Source: Butyrivibrio sp.
GTDB taxonomy: Bacteria > Bacillota > Clostridia > Lachnospirales > Lachnospiraceae
NCBI GenBank assembly: GCA_023664865.1
Contig: JAMPEU010000009.1
Span: 1 to 64,000 of the forward strand
DNA: 64,000 nucleotides
Direction: 5' to 3'
Part shown: one piece after another, positions 1-10,126 of the stretch
Numbering within the stretch: the stretch's first letter is position 1
Layout of the letters: each line of letters starts with the position of its first letter
Position numbers and translations under genes: made by a program
The notes under the pieces: generated by a model
Seen by the model: the letters and a program-made list of their open reading frames with translations, nothing else
What the model was told of the DNA's origin: nothing
Database searches by the model: none

Positions 1-2605
1 AAGCCACCTCCGCCTCCGGCACCAGTTTCTTTACGCCTGCTGCAATATCGGCAATATGGTTTATCCTATTATAGACATAATAAACCTGTCCTTCCCTTGC
101 CAGTTCCCTGACAATCGCCTCGCGTACCATTTCCTCATTATATTCGCATACGAAAGTCTGTATAGGGAGCCTGTCGCCCGGAGCCTCTTCCAGTATGCTC
201 ATATCGCGGATTCCGATAAGGCTCATATGAAGGGTTCTCGGAATCGGCGTAGCGGTCAGCGTCAATACATCCACGCTTTCTTTCATTTTTTTGATTTTTT
301 CTTTATGCGATACCCCGAAACGCTGCTCCTCGTCAATAATCAACAGCCCTAAATCTTTATACTCCACATCTTTTGAAAGCACCCTATGCGTTCCGATAAC
401 TATATCTACCATGCCTTTACGCAGGTCTTCTATTGTCTTCTTCTGTTCGGCAGCCGTGCGGAAACGCGAGAGCAAATCAATTCGCACGGGAAAGTCCTTC
501 ATACGTTGGACAAAAGTCTGGTAATGCTGCTGCGCAAGAATCGTGGTCGGAATCAGATATACTACCTGTTTGCCTTCCTGCACCGCTTTAAAAGCGGCAC
601 GAATCGCTATCTCCGTCTTGCCATAACCCACATCGCCGCATATCAGGCGGTCCATAATCTTCGTGCTTTCCATATCTGCCTTCGTATCGGCTATTGCGCT
701 CAACTGGTCTTCGGTTTCTTCAAAAGGAAACATTTCTTCAAACTCTTTCTGCCATACAGTGTCCTCCCCATATTGATATCCGTTTCTCTGCTGCCTGACG
801 GCATAAAGATTTACCAAATCCTGCGCAATTTCGTTGACTGCGCTTTTTACTTTAGATTTGGTCTTCGCCCATTCCTGAGTACCGAGTTTGTTCAGCTTGG
901 GAGTTCCGGCATCAGCCGACGCATATTTCTGTATTACGTCCAAGCCTGTTGCCAATATGTACAGATTGCCTCCGTCCCGATATTCTATTTTAATATAGTC
1001 CTTGACTATTTTCTCTACTTCTACCTTTTCGATGCCTTTGTAAATCCCCAATCCATGACTCTCATGCACTACATAATCGCCAACCTTAAGCTCGGAAAAG
1101 TCATTTATCTTCTGTCCTTCATACTGCCGCGCTTTCTTCTTTTTCTTCTTCTGCGCTCCAAAAATATCGCTCTCGGAAATCACCAGAAATTTGATAAGCG
1201 GGTACTCAAACCCCTTCATAACCCTTCCATAATAAGTCATGACTTCCCCAGGCTGCACTTCCCTATCTGGATTGTCAGTATAAAAAGCGCTCAGCCCTTC
1301 TTCCCTTAAATCATCGGCAAGCCTGTTAGCCCTTGTTCTGGAGCCTGACAAAAGCAATACCCTGTATCCTTTTTTCTTATATCCGCTTAAATCCTTTACC
1401 AATGATTCAAAGCTGTTATTATATGAAGGTATGCTCCTTACATTAATGGAAAATTTATTCTCCGATTTAAACAGCGGGTTTTTCCCTTCCATCATGGAAA
1501 GCGCTACAACTCGCCTATTCGCCAGCTTTGCCGCAACTTCGCCACTGCCAAAAAGGACGTCCATCTGCCCCGGAAGAATATATCCTTTTTGGACGCGGTG
1601 TACCATACTCTCCCTAAATTCCATCTCTACCGCATCCGCATGTTCCTTGACGCGAATCGGTTCGTCTATGAATATACAGCCGGACTCTGTATCAAACAAA
1701 TCCAGAAATCCCGCCGGTTCCGGATAAAAATATCGAATATAGCTGTCCAGATTTACCGCATTTAGTGAAACGCCAAACTCTACCAGACTTTCCTTAAGCT
1801 CCCTTATCTGCACATCAATTCTGTGCGCCTCTTCGGTCTTCATATCCGCACGCAGTTTCTTGGCATATTCCTTGGATTCTTCCTCAATTTTTCCAAGTCC
1901 TTTAAGCAGTTCTTCCCTGCTTAAAATAATCTCTGCGGCAGGGTATACGGATATGTCTTCCAGCTGCTCAAGCGAACGCTGGCTTAAGATATCAAAGCTT
2001 CTGATTGACTCAACATCTTCTCCCCAAAGTTCAATACGGTATGGGTTCTCTTCCGTCAAATCAAAAATATCTATAATACCGCCCCTTATGCTGAACTGCC
2101 CCGGCGCCTCCACCTGATAATTCTTCTCATATCCAAGCCCGGCAAGCTTAAGCGACAGCTCATTTTCGTCAACCGTCGTCTGTTTATTGATATGGATAAC
2201 GTTCTCTTCCAGTATGGATAATGGAATCTGCGGAGCCATAAGGGCATCAAAAGTCGTAATAATCGTCGTAGGCTTTCCTTCGATCAGCCTTCTTAAGCTT
2301 TTCATGCGCTGCATCGTAAGCTGGTTTCCATGTATGTCAGCCTGAAAGAAAATCAAATCCTTGGCAGGATAAAGCATTACGTTTCTATCATAAAACTTAT
2401 AGTCTTCGTACAGCTCTTTCGCTTTCAGGGCGCTGAAAGTAACGATGATTTTATTACGAAAACCATCGCTAAGGCCATATACCATATGCAGCTTCTCGGA
2501 GTCAACACAGCCGCTAAGCATTACAGCGGCGTGTTTCTGCTTAAGCGTCTTTCTTATTTCATCGTACTCTCCTAACTCCTCTAAGGGAGCAATCAATGCT
2601 CTCAC
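1..2605 (-). CDS. mfd: Transcription-repair coupling factor Mfd (3' part cut by window edge)
   Basis: ATP-driven translocase that removes RNA polymerase stalled at DNA lesions and recruits UvrA; cytoplasmic. From a GTG at 2605 the minus strand stays open for about 868 codons and runs off the window. Mfd is usually about 1,150 residues, so the end of the motor and the C-terminal UvrA-gating domain are missing. Seen in order: a UvrB-like N-terminal part, the polymerase-interaction signature KVGDYVVHESHGLGIY near residue 510, Walker A GDVGYGKTE near 660, the DEEQRFG box near 757 and LTATPIPRT near 785. The GTG directly follows the pth stop codon (TAAGTG), so translation is probably coupled. No frame damage seen. 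Confidence 0.96.
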   Translation of the reverse strand, partial: MRALIAPLEELGEYDEIRKTLKQKHAAVMLSGCVDSEKLHMVYGLSDGFRNKIIVTFSALKAKELYEDYKFYDRNVMLYPAKDLIFFQADIHGNQLTMQRMKSLRRLIEGKPTTIITTFDALMAPQIPLSILEENVIHINKQTTVDENELSLKLAGLGYEKNYQVEAPGQFSIRGGIIDIFDLTEENPYRIELWGEDVESIRSFDILSQRSLEQLEDISVYPAAEIILSREELLKGLGKIEEESKEYAKKLRADMKTEEAHRIDVQIRELKESLVEFGVSLNAVNLDSYIRYFYPEPAGFLDLFDTESGCIFIDEPIRVKEHADAVEMEFRESMVHRVQKGYILPGQMDVLFGSGEVAAKLANRRVVALSMMEGKNPLFKSENKFSINVRSIPSYNNSFESLVKDLSGYKKKGYRVLLLSGSRTRANRLADDLREEGLSAFYTDNPDREVQPGEVMTYYGRVMKGFEYPLIKFLVISESDIFGAQKKKKKKARQYEGQKINDFSELKVGDYVVHESHGLGIYKGIEKVEVEKIVKDYIKIEYRDGGNLYILATGLDVIQKYASADAGTPKLNKLGTQEWAKTKSKVKSAVNEIAQDLVNLYAVRQQRNGYQYGEDTVWQKEFEEMFPFEETEDQLSAIADTKADMESTKIMDRLICGDVGYGKTEIAIRAAFKAVQEGKQVVYLIPTTILAQQHYQTFVQRMKDFPVRIDLLSRFRTAAEQKKTIEDLRKGMVDIVIGTHRVLSKDVEYKDLGLLIIDEEQRFGVSHKEKIKKMKESVDVLTLTATPIPRTLHMSLIGIRDMSILEEAPGDRLPIQTFVCEYNEEMVREAIVRELAREGQVYYVYNRINHIADIAAGVKKLVPEAEVA

Positions 2606-3199
2606 TTAACAAATCATACCCCTTTCATCCTTCCGGCTTTTATTGAACTTATTCATTGCGGCATCGGGACCGTCTGTTATCATTACTTCGATTGCCTGCG
2701 CCGCTTCTTTTACGCTCTCTTTTATGAGTTTGATGTCTTCTTCCCCAAACCGCCCCAAAACATAATCTATCAGGTCGTATCCAGAAGGTTTCTCACCTAC
2801 TCCCATACGTATTCTTTGAAATTCGTCATGTCCCAGATGCAGGATAATATTTTTAAGTCCGTTATGCCCGCCTGCGCTGCCTTTCTTACGGATGCGTATT
2901 GCGCCGGGAGCAAGGCTGATATCATCTGAGATAACTATCAGCTCCGTTTTCTCTTCTATTTTATAATAATCTATTACTTCACGTATGCTCTCGCCGCTGA
3001 GATTCATAAAAGTCTGCGGTTTTACAAGAATAACTTTCTGCCCGCCTATGATTCCTTTTCCAATGAGCGCTTTGTGCTTTTTTTCAGTTACACTGATGTT
3101 ATAGTTCTTTGCCGCCTCATCAATCACCATAAACCCCATATTATGTCTTGTATTCTCATATTCTCTGCCCGGATTGCCCAGACCTGCAATAATATACAT
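2606..3199 (-). CDS. pth: Peptidyl-tRNA hydrolase
   Basis: Cleaves peptidyl-tRNA released from stalled ribosomes and recycles the tRNA. The product is 197 residues, normal for Pth. Family hallmarks are GLGNPGREYENTRHNMG at the N-terminus (catalytic His at 19), a conserved SDD, and GGHNGLKNI. The frame is open further upstream, but the ATG at 3199 is preferred: the protein then begins MYIIAGLGNPG as in the family, and GAGGAG lies a short distance before it. It sits between spoVG and mfd; pth-mfd is a common clostridial and bacillar order, and the stop touches the mfd start codon. Confidence 0.96.
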   Translation of the reverse strand: MYIIAGLGNPGREYENTRHNMGFMVIDEAAKNYNISVTEKKHKALIGKGIIGGQKVILVKPQTFMNLSGESIREVIDYYKIEEKTELIVISDDISLAPGAIRIRKKGSAGGHNGLKNIILHLGHDEFQRIRMGVGEKPSGYDLIDYVLGRFGEEDIKLIKESVKEAAQAIEVMITDGPDAAMNKFNKSRKDERGMIC

Positions 3200-3250
3200 A
3201 ATTATTCCCTGCTCCTCTATAAACAAGAAAATCGCTAAATATCCCATATC

Positions 3251-3278
3251 ATAAGAAAAGGATGCGGCTGCATCCTTT
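3251..3278 (-). terminator. Intrinsic terminator downstream of spoVG
   Basis: Minus-strand hairpin with a perfect 9-bp stem (3257-3265 pairing 3270-3278) and a 4-base loop, followed by TTTTCTTAT. It starts about 33 bases after the spoVG stop, so it probably ends spoVG transcription before pth. Confidence 0.7.
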
Positions 3279-3310
3279 CCCCTCAAGCATTCAGTTACAC
3301 ATATGCACTA

Positions 3311-3583
3311 TTACATGTCGTCCGGTTCCAAAAGCGCTTTTTCATAGCTGTCCAAAATTATCTTCTGAATACGATTCCTGGTGGCGGAATTAATAGGATG
3401 TGCAATATCCCGATATTCCCCGTCAGTCGCTTTCTTACTTGGCATAGCAATAAAAAGTCCCTTTTCACCTTCGATTACTTTAATGTCATGCACTACAAAC
3501 TCGTCGTCAATTGTAATTGAGACGATTGCTTTCATCTTACTGTCTTGAGTCATTTTACGCACGCGGACATCAGTAATTCTCAT
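3311..3583 (-). CDS. spoVG: Septation/sporulation regulator SpoVG
   Basis: Small DNA/RNA-binding regulator that in Bacillus affects asymmetric septation, and in other Firmicutes affects capsule and virulence genes. The 90-residue product begins [11 protein letters not shown] and contains the family core [21 protein letters not shown] and the IAMPSKK segment. The longer upstream frame is rejected because AAGGAGG lies at normal spacing before the ATG at 3583 and the homologous start is there. It stands alone between glgD and pth, with a hairpin terminator after it and a palindrome (3611-3629) just before its ribosome binding site. Confidence 0.95.
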   Translation of the reverse strand: MRITDVRVRKMTQDSKMKAIVSITIDDEFVVHDIKVIEGEKGLFIAMPSKKATDGEYRDIAHPINSATRNRIQKIILDSYEKALLEPDDM

Positions 3584-3610
3584 GAAGCTCAGCCTCCTTA
3601 TCATATGATA

Positions 3611-3629
3611 CCGAACAGGTACCTGTCGG
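3611..3629. promoter_or_regulatory. Palindrome in the spoVG leader
   Basis: CCGAACAGGTACCTGTCGG has a perfect CAGGTACCTG core and near-symmetric flanks, about 30 bases upstream of the spoVG start. It could be an operator or an RNA hairpin next to the ribosome binding site. No known binding motif was recognised. Confidence 0.3.
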
Positions 3630-3711
3630 TTTTCACAAGCTTTTCCACACAAGTCATACCCATCAAGCCACGTAGCTTGTAATCAATAGCAACTTTTGTT
3701 TTTATGTTAAA

Positions 3712-4830
3712 CTAGATAACATATCTGTCATTATGCTCGACAACAATCTCTATACCGTTTTCCCCCCTGTAGTATGAATTGGCACGGATTGTTCCCCGGC
3801 TTTCAACAATGCAATTCTCAATATGCGTATTATCTCCAATATAAACGTCATTTAAAATAATTGAATTTTTGATATAACAGTTATTCCCTATATAAGTCTT
3901 CTTGAAGATAATTGAATCTTCCACAGTGCCGTTCACGATACAGCCGCTCGAAATCAGGCTGTTTCTGATTCTGGCTCCCACATTATATTTAGCCGGCGGA
4001 TTGTCGTCCACTCTAGAATAAACGTCAGGATATTGTTTAAAGAAATAATTCCTGATATCCGGCTGAAGGAAATCCATATTGGTCCTGAAGTAATCGTCAA
4101 CGGTCGCTATATTGCTCCAATATTCTTTGATTTTGTATCCGAAAATCCTCTTCATGTCTTTATAGCGAATCAGAATATCTTTTACAAAATCGTGGCGATC
4201 TTCCTCTGCACTCTTCTCAATCATTTCAATCAACTGCCGTCTTCTGACTACATAGATGCCGCAGGAAATCGTGTTGGATTTGGCAACCACAGGCTTTTCC
4301 TCAAACTCCTCTATGCGGCTCTCCTCGTTCATCTTGATTGTTCCGAAACGTTCCACATTGGCATCCGGTCCCATGTCCTTACATACCACGGTAATATCCG
4401 CCTTTTTATCAATATGATATTCCAGAACCTTGTTATAATCCATCTTATAAACACAGTCACCGGAAGAAATAACAACGTACGGTTCATGACTGTTCTTCAG
4501 AAATGCTAAGTTCTGGGCTATCGCATCCGCCGTGCCTCTGTACCACGCATTGCTTTCCGCCGTTACCGCAGGTGTAAAGACATACAGTCCGCCCTGCTTA
4601 CGTCCGAAATCCCACCACTTGGAAGAACTCAAATGTTCGTTCAGACTCCCCGCATTATACTGTGTAAAGACTGCCACTTTGTTTATATGGGAATTAGTCA
4701 TATTACTGAGTGCAAAGTCAATACCTCTGTAGCTTCCTGCAATAGGCATGGCACAAACAGCCCTTTTCCGGGTAAGCGTCTTCATCCTGTGATTGTTACC
4801 GCCCGCTAAAATAATTCCTATTGCCCTCAC
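3712..4830 (-). CDS. glgD: Glucose-1-phosphate adenylyltransferase, GlgD-type regulatory subunit
   Basis: Partner of GlgC in Firmicute heteromeric ADP-glucose pyrophosphorylase, the committing step of glycogen synthesis. The product is 372 residues with an N-terminal nucleotidyltransferase fold and a C-terminal left-handed beta-helix (hexapeptide-like repeats from about residue 280). The nucleotide loop is degenerate: LAGGNNHRM replaces the usual GxGxRL, and AVCAMP replaces AKPAV, so the lysine is lost. GDCVYKMDY and FEEKP are kept. This supports a regulatory rather than catalytic role, as known for GlgD. Translation starts at GTG 4830, which overlaps the glgC stop by 4 bases (GTGA). Confidence 0.95.
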   Translation of the reverse strand: MRAIGIILAGGNNHRMKTLTRKRAVCAMPIAGSYRGIDFALSNMTNSHINKVAVFTQYNAGSLNEHLSSSKWWDFGRKQGGLYVFTPAVTAESNAWYRGTADAIAQNLAFLKNSHEPYVVISSGDCVYKMDYNKVLEYHIDKKADITVVCKDMGPDANVERFGTIKMNEESRIEEFEEKPVVAKSNTISCGIYVVRRRQLIEMIEKSAEEDRHDFVKDILIRYKDMKRIFGYKIKEYWSNIATVDDYFRTNMDFLQPDIRNYFFKQYPDVYSRVDDNPPAKYNVGARIRNSLISSGCIVNGTVEDSIIFKKTYIGNNCYIKNSIILNDVYIGDNTHIENCIVESRGTIRANSYYRGENGIEIVVEHNDRYVI

Positions 4831-6101
4831 TGCTCATCACCTGCCTTAATCAATGTTTTACCGCTTGGCAAGTATCCGTTATCATAATCCTTATCAGTTG
4901 TCACGCCGAATACAACCGAATTTTTCCCAACGGATACGTCTCTGGGGATAACGCTGTTCTCGCCAACCGTCACTATACCACTATTATAAATATTCGGATC
5001 CGTTTCGTTAGGGCTTTCTTCCCCAACGCCCAGCTTCACGTTCTCACCAATAACGACATTCTCGGCGACAATCGCTTTATTTATCTCACATCCGCGTTGT
5101 ATTTGTGTAGAATTCATGATAATGGAATCCCTTACGACAGTCCCTTCGCCAATCACAACGCCGCAGCCGATTACCGAATTATATACCTGTCCATATATCT
5201 CCGAACCCTCACCTATAATGCTTCTCTCTATTACGCTGTCAGGCGCGATATACTGTGGTGGAAGAATCTCACATTTAGTATATATATTCCAATATTCTTC
5301 ATATAAGTTGAATTCCGGAACAATATCTATAAGCTCCATATTCGCTTCCCAGTATGAATGGAGTGTTCCTACGTCTTTCCAATATCCATTGAATTCATAA
5401 GCGTAAAGCGGCGAGCCGTTCTTATGGCAGTAGGGAATAACATGCTTGCCAAAATCCAACCCCGGCTGTTCCGCATTAAGCAGCAGCGCTTCTTTCAAGG
5501 TTTTCCAATTAAATATGTATATACCCATGGACGCAAGATTGCTTCTCGGATGCTCCGGTTTTTCTTCAAAATCGGTAATTTTATGATTTTCATCAGTAAT
5601 CATGATGCCAAAGCGCTTAGCCTCTTCCATCGGCACCGGCATAACCGCAATCGTGACGTCTGCTCCGTTCTGTTTGTGGAAACCCAGCATTACCTCATAA
5701 TCCATCTTATAAATATGGTCTCCGGAAAGAATCAGCACATATTCCGGATTAAAGCTCTCCATATATGCAATGTTCTGGTAAATCGCATTCGCTGTACCTG
5801 TATACCATTCGCTGTTAGAGCTTTTCTCATACGGCGGAAGAACCGTAACGCCTCCGATATTTCTGTCCAAATCCCACGGAATGCCTATGCCAATATGGGT
5901 ATTTAAACGAAGCGGCTGATACTGTGTCAGGACGCCAACCGTATCAACCCCCGAATTAATGCAGTTGCTCAAAGGAAAATCAATAATTCTGTACTTGCTT
6001 CCAAACGACACTGCAGGTTTGGCCATCTTGGAGGTCAACACGCCTAATCTGCTTCCCTGACCGCCTGCTAAGAGCATGGCAATCATTTCTTTCTTAATCA
6101 T
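4827..6101 (-). CDS. glgC: Glucose-1-phosphate adenylyltransferase, catalytic subunit
   Basis: Makes ADP-glucose from ATP and glucose-1-phosphate for glycogen. The product is 424 residues, the normal length. The active-site features are intact: [21 protein letters not shown], the metal-binding GDHIYKMDY, and [11 protein letters not shown] with the sugar-phosphate lysine. A beta-helix follows from about residue 290. The ATG at 6101 is preceded by GAGGTGAGG at good spacing. It forms a two-gene operon with glgD (4-base overlap), read away from the glycosyltransferases on the other strand. Polymerisation and branching genes are not in the window. Confidence 0.96.
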   Translation of the reverse strand: MIKKEMIAMLLAGGQGSRLGVLTSKMAKPAVSFGSKYRIIDFPLSNCINSGVDTVGVLTQYQPLRLNTHIGIGIPWDLDRNIGGVTVLPPYEKSSNSEWYTGTANAIYQNIAYMESFNPEYVLILSGDHIYKMDYEVMLGFHKQNGADVTIAVMPVPMEEAKRFGIMITDENHKITDFEEKPEHPRSNLASMGIYIFNWKTLKEALLLNAEQPGLDFGKHVIPYCHKNGSPLYAYEFNGYWKDVGTLHSYWEANMELIDIVPEFNLYEEYWNIYTKCEILPPQYIAPDSVIERSIIGEGSEIYGQVYNSVIGCGVVIGEGTVVRDSIIMNSTQIQRGCEINKAIVAENVVIGENVKLGVGEESPNETDPNIYNSGIVTVGENSVIPRDVSVGKNSVVFGVTTDKDYDNGYLPSGKTLIKAGDEQ

Positions 6102-6216
6102 ATCCTCACCTCTTGTTTATATATCTACGCCGCGCCTTCAAGGTAAAAACGCGTACGTGTAAGCACATCACATATTTTTTTAAACAATTTAGAGACTACT
6201 TGTCTTTTTCACATAT

Positions 6217-6245
6217 AGTATAACACAATTATATATGAAAGTGAA
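6217..6245 (-). promoter_or_regulatory. Candidate glgCD promoter
   Basis: Minus-strand TTCACT (6240-6245) and TATACT (6217-6222) with a 17-base spacer, about 110 bases before glgC. The 334-base gap 6102-6435 is otherwise AT-rich and separates divergent genes. I see no further gene in it; an upstream in-frame extension of the glycosyltransferase looks non-coding. Confidence 0.4.
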
Positions 6246-6435
6246 TATTATTTACAAAATTATTATCATTTTATCTCGGTTCTCTTATTCATATATTACA
6301 TTATTTCAGCAAATTTTGCAATTTTTTTGTTTATTTTTCATAAAAATAAAAAAGTATAGAAAAATATGGTTGTACATGATACTATATTATGTAACTGCAG
6401 AAATTAGAACTAATAGATTTGAAAGGGCAATTCAT

Positions 6436-7542
6436 ATGTCAGAACCTATAAGAGCGCTTCATATTGTTGGCGCAATGTACCCCGGCGGAATGGAAAACTT
6501 TATTATGAATCTTTACGAAAAAATCGATAGGGAAAAGATTCAGTTTGATATTGCCGTCCACGCAAGAAAACCAAACGATTATATAGAAAAAATAAATCAA
6601 ATGGGCGGTAAAACATATGAACTCCCCAGACTGACAAGAAAGCCTATTCAGAATCTTGTTCAGCTTTACCGCATTGTCAAAGACAATCAATATAAAATCG
6701 TCATCAGGCACACTGCAAATGCGCTAGTTACCCCACAGCTGCTGGCAGCAAGGATAGGCGGCGCATACACTATATGCCATTCCCATAGCGAACAGGATTC
6801 CCAGAAACTTTTGCACAAATTAGGAAGATTACTGATGGGCGCAGCCGTTTCAGCTCGTTTTGCCTGTTCTGTAAAGGCGGGGCAATGGATGTACGGAAAG
6901 AGAAACTTTCAAATAATTCACAATGCGATTAACATCAAAAAGTTTATGTATAGCGCAGAGGCATCCGGAAAAGTACGTGAAGAATTTAATTTGGGACAAT
7001 GCCGGGTATATGGATATATCGCTAATCTTATTCCCTCGAAAAACCACATGTATTTATTAAAAATATTTAAAGAAATCTCCCGGCTCGACGCAGACGCCCG
7101 TTTTTTTTGCTTGGGCGACGGTTTGCTAAGGCAGGAAATAGAAACCGAGATAAAGCGCCTTGAGCTTGAGGACAAAGTATTTCTCACAGGAATTAGGAAA
7201 GATGTGGAAAACTTTACGTCTTGTTTTGACGTACTGATTTTTCCTTCTATTTATGAGGGACTGCCGCTGACGCTTATTGAGGCACAGGCAGCAGGCCTTC
7301 CGTGCCTGGTATCAGATACCGTTACAAAAGACATTGTCGTAACACAGGATTTAGTGAAGTATGAATCAATAGAAAAAGAGCCGAAGATATGGGCGCAGGC
7401 AGCAGTTATGATGGGAAATGATTCCGACAGAAGCTGTCAGTATGAGGCGATTGCCAATGCCGGCTATGATATAGAAACTTTGGCACAATGGTATGAGAAT
7501 TACTTTGCAGATATACTCAGCAAAAATAAACAGGAGCAGTGA
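6436..7542 (+). CDS. GT4-family glycosyltransferase
   Basis: Probable retaining sugar transferase for a surface polysaccharide or glycolipid; donor and acceptor cannot be told. The 368-residue product starts MSEPIRALHIVGAMYPGGMENF, with the glycine-rich donor-fold entry PGGMENF. The GT4 C-terminal half carries GYIANLIPSKNH, FLTGIRKDV, and the acidic motif FPSIYEGLPLTLIEAQAAGLP that holds the catalytic glutamates. The ATG at 6436 is chosen for its match to family starts; AAAGGG lies nearby. The upstream frame is low-complexity, Phe/Ile-rich and unlikely to be coding. A second GT4 gene follows 9 bases later. Confidence 0.87.
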   Translation: MSEPIRALHIVGAMYPGGMENFIMNLYEKIDREKIQFDIAVHARKPNDYIEKINQMGGKTYELPRLTRKPIQNLVQLYRIVKDNQYKIVIRHTANALVTPQLLAARIGGAYTICHSHSEQDSQKLLHKLGRLLMGAAVSARFACSVKAGQWMYGKRNFQIIHNAINIKKFMYSAEASGKVREEFNLGQCRVYGYIANLIPSKNHMYLLKIFKEISRLDADARFFCLGDGLLRQEIETEIKRLELEDKVFLTGIRKDVENFTSCFDVLIFPSIYEGLPLTLIEAQAAGLPCLVSDTVTKDIVVTQDLVKYESIEKEPKIWAQAAVMMGNDSDRSCQYEAIANAGYDIETLAQWYENYFADILSKNKQEQ

Positions 7543-7551
7543 AAACACAGG

Positions 7552-8655
7552 ATGAAAATTTTATTCCACATAAACAGTATGGGGCGCGGAGGCGCCGAGC
7601 ATGTGGTAAGTATTTTAAGCCATGCTTTTATCCGGAGAGGGCATGAGGTAATACTTACAACACAATGGCACTCTGAAAACGAATATGAAATCGACAAACA
7701 AGTCAAGCGGATTTCTGTAGGTCTGACGGATAAGGATTCAAACCGCAGCAGACTTTATAAGGCATGGCTCCGTTTTGCAAGACTAAGAAGATGTATCCGC
7801 GCAGAAAAGCCGGACTTGGTAATATCGTTTTGCAATAAGGCAAATTTCAGAAGCGCTTTCGCGATGTTCGGGATGAAAATCCCATTATTGACATCGGTAA
7901 GAAATGATCCACAGGTTGATTATGCCCCATATAAAATACCAACATGGCATATGGAAAGGAAAGCGTCCGGATGCGTATTCCAAACGCCTGATGCAATGCA
8001 CTTTTTTTCTCCAAAATTTCAAAAGAAGTCCCGTATTATATTTAATCCGTTATCGGAGAAGTTTTTGGATGCAAAAGATAAAGTCTCCCGTATGGCAATA
8101 AGGAAAAAAGAAATTGTTACCGTGGGACGCATTAGCAGACAAAAAAATCAACTATTATTGCTTCGCGCCTTTCAACCTCTTTTGACAAAATACCCTGAGT
8201 ATATCTTAAAAATATATGGAGACATACAGGAAAAAGACTACTACGAAGAACTGCAGGAATATATCTCCAGCTCCAGCTTACAGGATAACGTGCTTTTTAT
8301 GGGTGTTACAGATGCGCTGCAAGAGGAAATGCAAGATGCCGCAGTCTTCGTATTGCCTTCGGATTACGAAGGAATGCCAAATGCCCTGATAGAAGCGATG
8401 GCGCTTGGACTCCCCTGCATTGCTACGGATTGTCCATGCGGAGGCTCGGCGTTATTGATTGAGAACGGAGTGTCCGGAATATTAGTCCCCACGGGGCAGG
8501 CAGAACCTTTGCAGCAGGCTTTGGACGAAATGCTTTCATCTCCGGAAAAAGCTGAGGCAATGGGAAAAAATGCGACAAAAATATTAGAAAAGGTCCATCC
8601 TGATAAAATATGCGATGACTGGATAGCGTATATAAATTCCTTACTTTTAAATTGA
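7552..8655 (+). CDS. GT4-family glycosyltransferase
   Basis: Second probable sugar transferase of the pair, 367 residues. It begins MKILFHINSMGRGGAEHVV, the GT4 acceptor-side GGAE signature. Later it has TVGRISRQKNQ (donor-binding loop) and VLPSDYEGMPNALIEAMALGLP, the EX7E catalytic motif, followed by GILVPTGQAEPL. It is nine bases downstream of the first transferase and probably cotranscribed with it. No polymerase, flippase or nucleotide-sugar gene is adjacent, so this looks like an isolated decoration module rather than a full capsule locus. Confidence 0.87.
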   Translation: MKILFHINSMGRGGAEHVVSILSHAFIRRGHEVILTTQWHSENEYEIDKQVKRISVGLTDKDSNRSRLYKAWLRFARLRRCIRAEKPDLVISFCNKANFRSAFAMFGMKIPLLTSVRNDPQVDYAPYKIPTWHMERKASGCVFQTPDAMHFFSPKFQKKSRIIFNPLSEKFLDAKDKVSRMAIRKKEIVTVGRISRQKNQLLLLRAFQPLLTKYPEYILKIYGDIQEKDYYEELQEYISSSSLQDNVLFMGVTDALQEEMQDAAVFVLPSDYEGMPNALIEAMALGLPCIATDCPCGGSALLIENGVSGILVPTGQAEPLQQALDEMLSSPEKAEAMGKNATKILEKVHPDKICDDWIAYINSLLLN

Positions 8656-8657
8656 CA

Positions 8658-8686
8658 TTGTTTTTTTTGGTGCAAATGCGTATAAT
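8658..8686 (+). promoter_or_regulatory. Candidate murC promoter
   Basis: TTGTTT (8658-8663), a 17-base spacer, and a perfect TATAAT (8681-8686), about 38 bases before the murC start. It overlaps the stop of the upstream glycosyltransferase. Confidence 0.55.
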
Positions 8687-8723
8687 ACTTATAACAATAT
8701 ATGAAGATAGGAAGTTATGTACC

Positions 8724-10118
8724 ATGTATCAAATTGATTTTGAAAATCCGGTCCATGTTTTTTTCATCGGGATAGGCGGCATCAGCATGAGCGGGCTTGC
8801 AGAGATACTCCTTTCTGAAGGTTTCAAGGTTTCAGGCTCCGACAGACAGCGTTCGTCCCTTACCGAAACTTTAACAGGCAAAGGCGCTGCCGTTTATTAC
8901 GGTCATAGCAGGGAAAACCTCAATCCGCAGCCGGATTTAATTGTATATACCAACGGCGCAATCAAGGACGATAATCCTGAGCTTGCCGCAGGAAGAGAAC
9001 TCAACATTCCCATTCTTACCCGTGCGCAGCTGCTCGGACAATTAATGAATAATTATAAAACCCCCATTGCCGTAAGCGGAACTCACGGCAAAACCACCAC
9101 TACTTCAATGCTGTCTGCAATTCTGCTCGAAGCAGGAACAGATCCGACTTTATCCATCGGCGGAATTTTTAAGGAAATAGGCGGAAATTTCCGTCTTGGA
9201 AAATCCGGCTATTTTGTCACGGAAGCATGCGAATATACCAACAGTTTTTTAAGCCTTTTCCCCAAAATCGGGATTATACTTAATATAGAAGAAGACCATC
9301 TTGACTTTTTTAAGGACATTAACGATATCCGCAATTCATTCCGTCAGTTCGCCAAACTGCTGCCCTCTGTCAGCGATGGCGGCGCTCTCATTATAAACGG
9401 CGATATTTCCAATTTAGAGGAAATTACGTCATCGCTTTCGTGTAAGGTTATAACCTACGGTATGTCTTCCGACTGCGACTATGTTCCTGCCGATATTACT
9501 TATGACGAATTTGGGCATCCTTCATTTACCATTATAAAAGCGGGTGCCAAAGACAATGAACCATATTTCCTTCGCGTTCCCGGACTTTATAATGTCCAAA
9601 ACGCCTGCGCCGCTATTGCCGCCGCTGAGTTTCTTGGCATTGATAATAATATTATCAGAAAGGCATTGTCAGATTTCAGCGGAACAGACCGACGCTTTGA
9701 ATATAAAGGCGAGGTAAACGGTTTCTCCATAATAGATGATTATGCGCATCACCCCACAGAAATTACCCAGACTTTAAATGCGGCAAAAAAATATCCGCAC
9801 AAAACAATATGGTGCATATTCCAGCCGCACACCTATACGAGAACCAAAATGTTTCTTCCCGAATTTGCAAAAGCGCTTTCTATCTCTGACAAAATTATTC
9901 TCACAGATATATATGCGGCAAGGGAAAAGGATACCCTGGGCATCAGTTCAGAGACTCTTAAAGAAGAAATAGAAAAGCTTGGACACAGTTGTTATTATTT
10001 TCATTCTTTTGGCGAGATTGAAAATTTCGTTTTGGAAAATTGCACAAAAGATGATTTGTTGATAACTATGGGTGCCGGAGATGTCGTTAAAATAGCGGAA
10101 AACCTTCTTAGAAAATAA
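8724..10118 (+). CDS. murC: UDP-N-acetylmuramate--L-alanine ligase
   Basis: Cytoplasmic ATP-dependent ligase that adds L-Ala to UDP-MurNAc, the first step of the peptidoglycan stem peptide. The product is 464 residues, the usual size. Visible are the N-terminal GIGGISMSGLAE UDP-binding loop, the ATP loop GTHGKTTTTSML, NIEEDHLDFF, the DDYAHHPTEI motif and IFQPHTYTRT. The ATG at 8724 is preceded by AGGAAG; the longer frame lacks homologous sequence. It is likely monocistronic: it has its own promoter, and a strong hairpin terminator follows at 10127-10180. Confidence 0.96.
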   Translation: MYQIDFENPVHVFFIGIGGISMSGLAEILLSEGFKVSGSDRQRSSLTETLTGKGAAVYYGHSRENLNPQPDLIVYTNGAIKDDNPELAAGRELNIPILTRAQLLGQLMNNYKTPIAVSGTHGKTTTTSMLSAILLEAGTDPTLSIGGIFKEIGGNFRLGKSGYFVTEACEYTNSFLSLFPKIGIILNIEEDHLDFFKDINDIRNSFRQFAKLLPSVSDGGALIINGDISNLEEITSSLSCKVITYGMSSDCDYVPADITYDEFGHPSFTIIKAGAKDNEPYFLRVPGLYNVQNACAAIAAAEFLGIDNNIIRKALSDFSGTDRRFEYKGEVNGFSIIDDYAHHPTEITQTLNAAKKYPHKTIWCIFQPHTYTRTKMFLPEFAKALSISDKIILTDIYAAREKDTLGISSETLKEEIEKLGHSCYYFHSFGEIENFVLENCTKDDLLITMGAGDVVKIAENLLRK

Positions 10119-10126
10119 TTTTCCAC

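Noticed and set aside
386..1309. A 307-codon open frame on the plus strand
   Set aside because: It lies opposite mfd, whose minus-strand frame carries clear family motifs; the plus-strand product has low-complexity Phe/Leu-rich sequence and no recognisable domain.
6235..6435. N-terminal extension of the first glycosyltransferase
   Set aside because: The upstream frame encodes Ile/Phe/Lys-rich low-complexity sequence in very AT-rich DNA with no start site, while the ATG at 6436 matches family starts.
8652..8657. Perfect TTGACA as the murC -35 box
   Set aside because: It is 23 bases from the TATAAT, too far for a normal promoter; TTGTTT at 8658-8663 gives the proper 17-base spacing.
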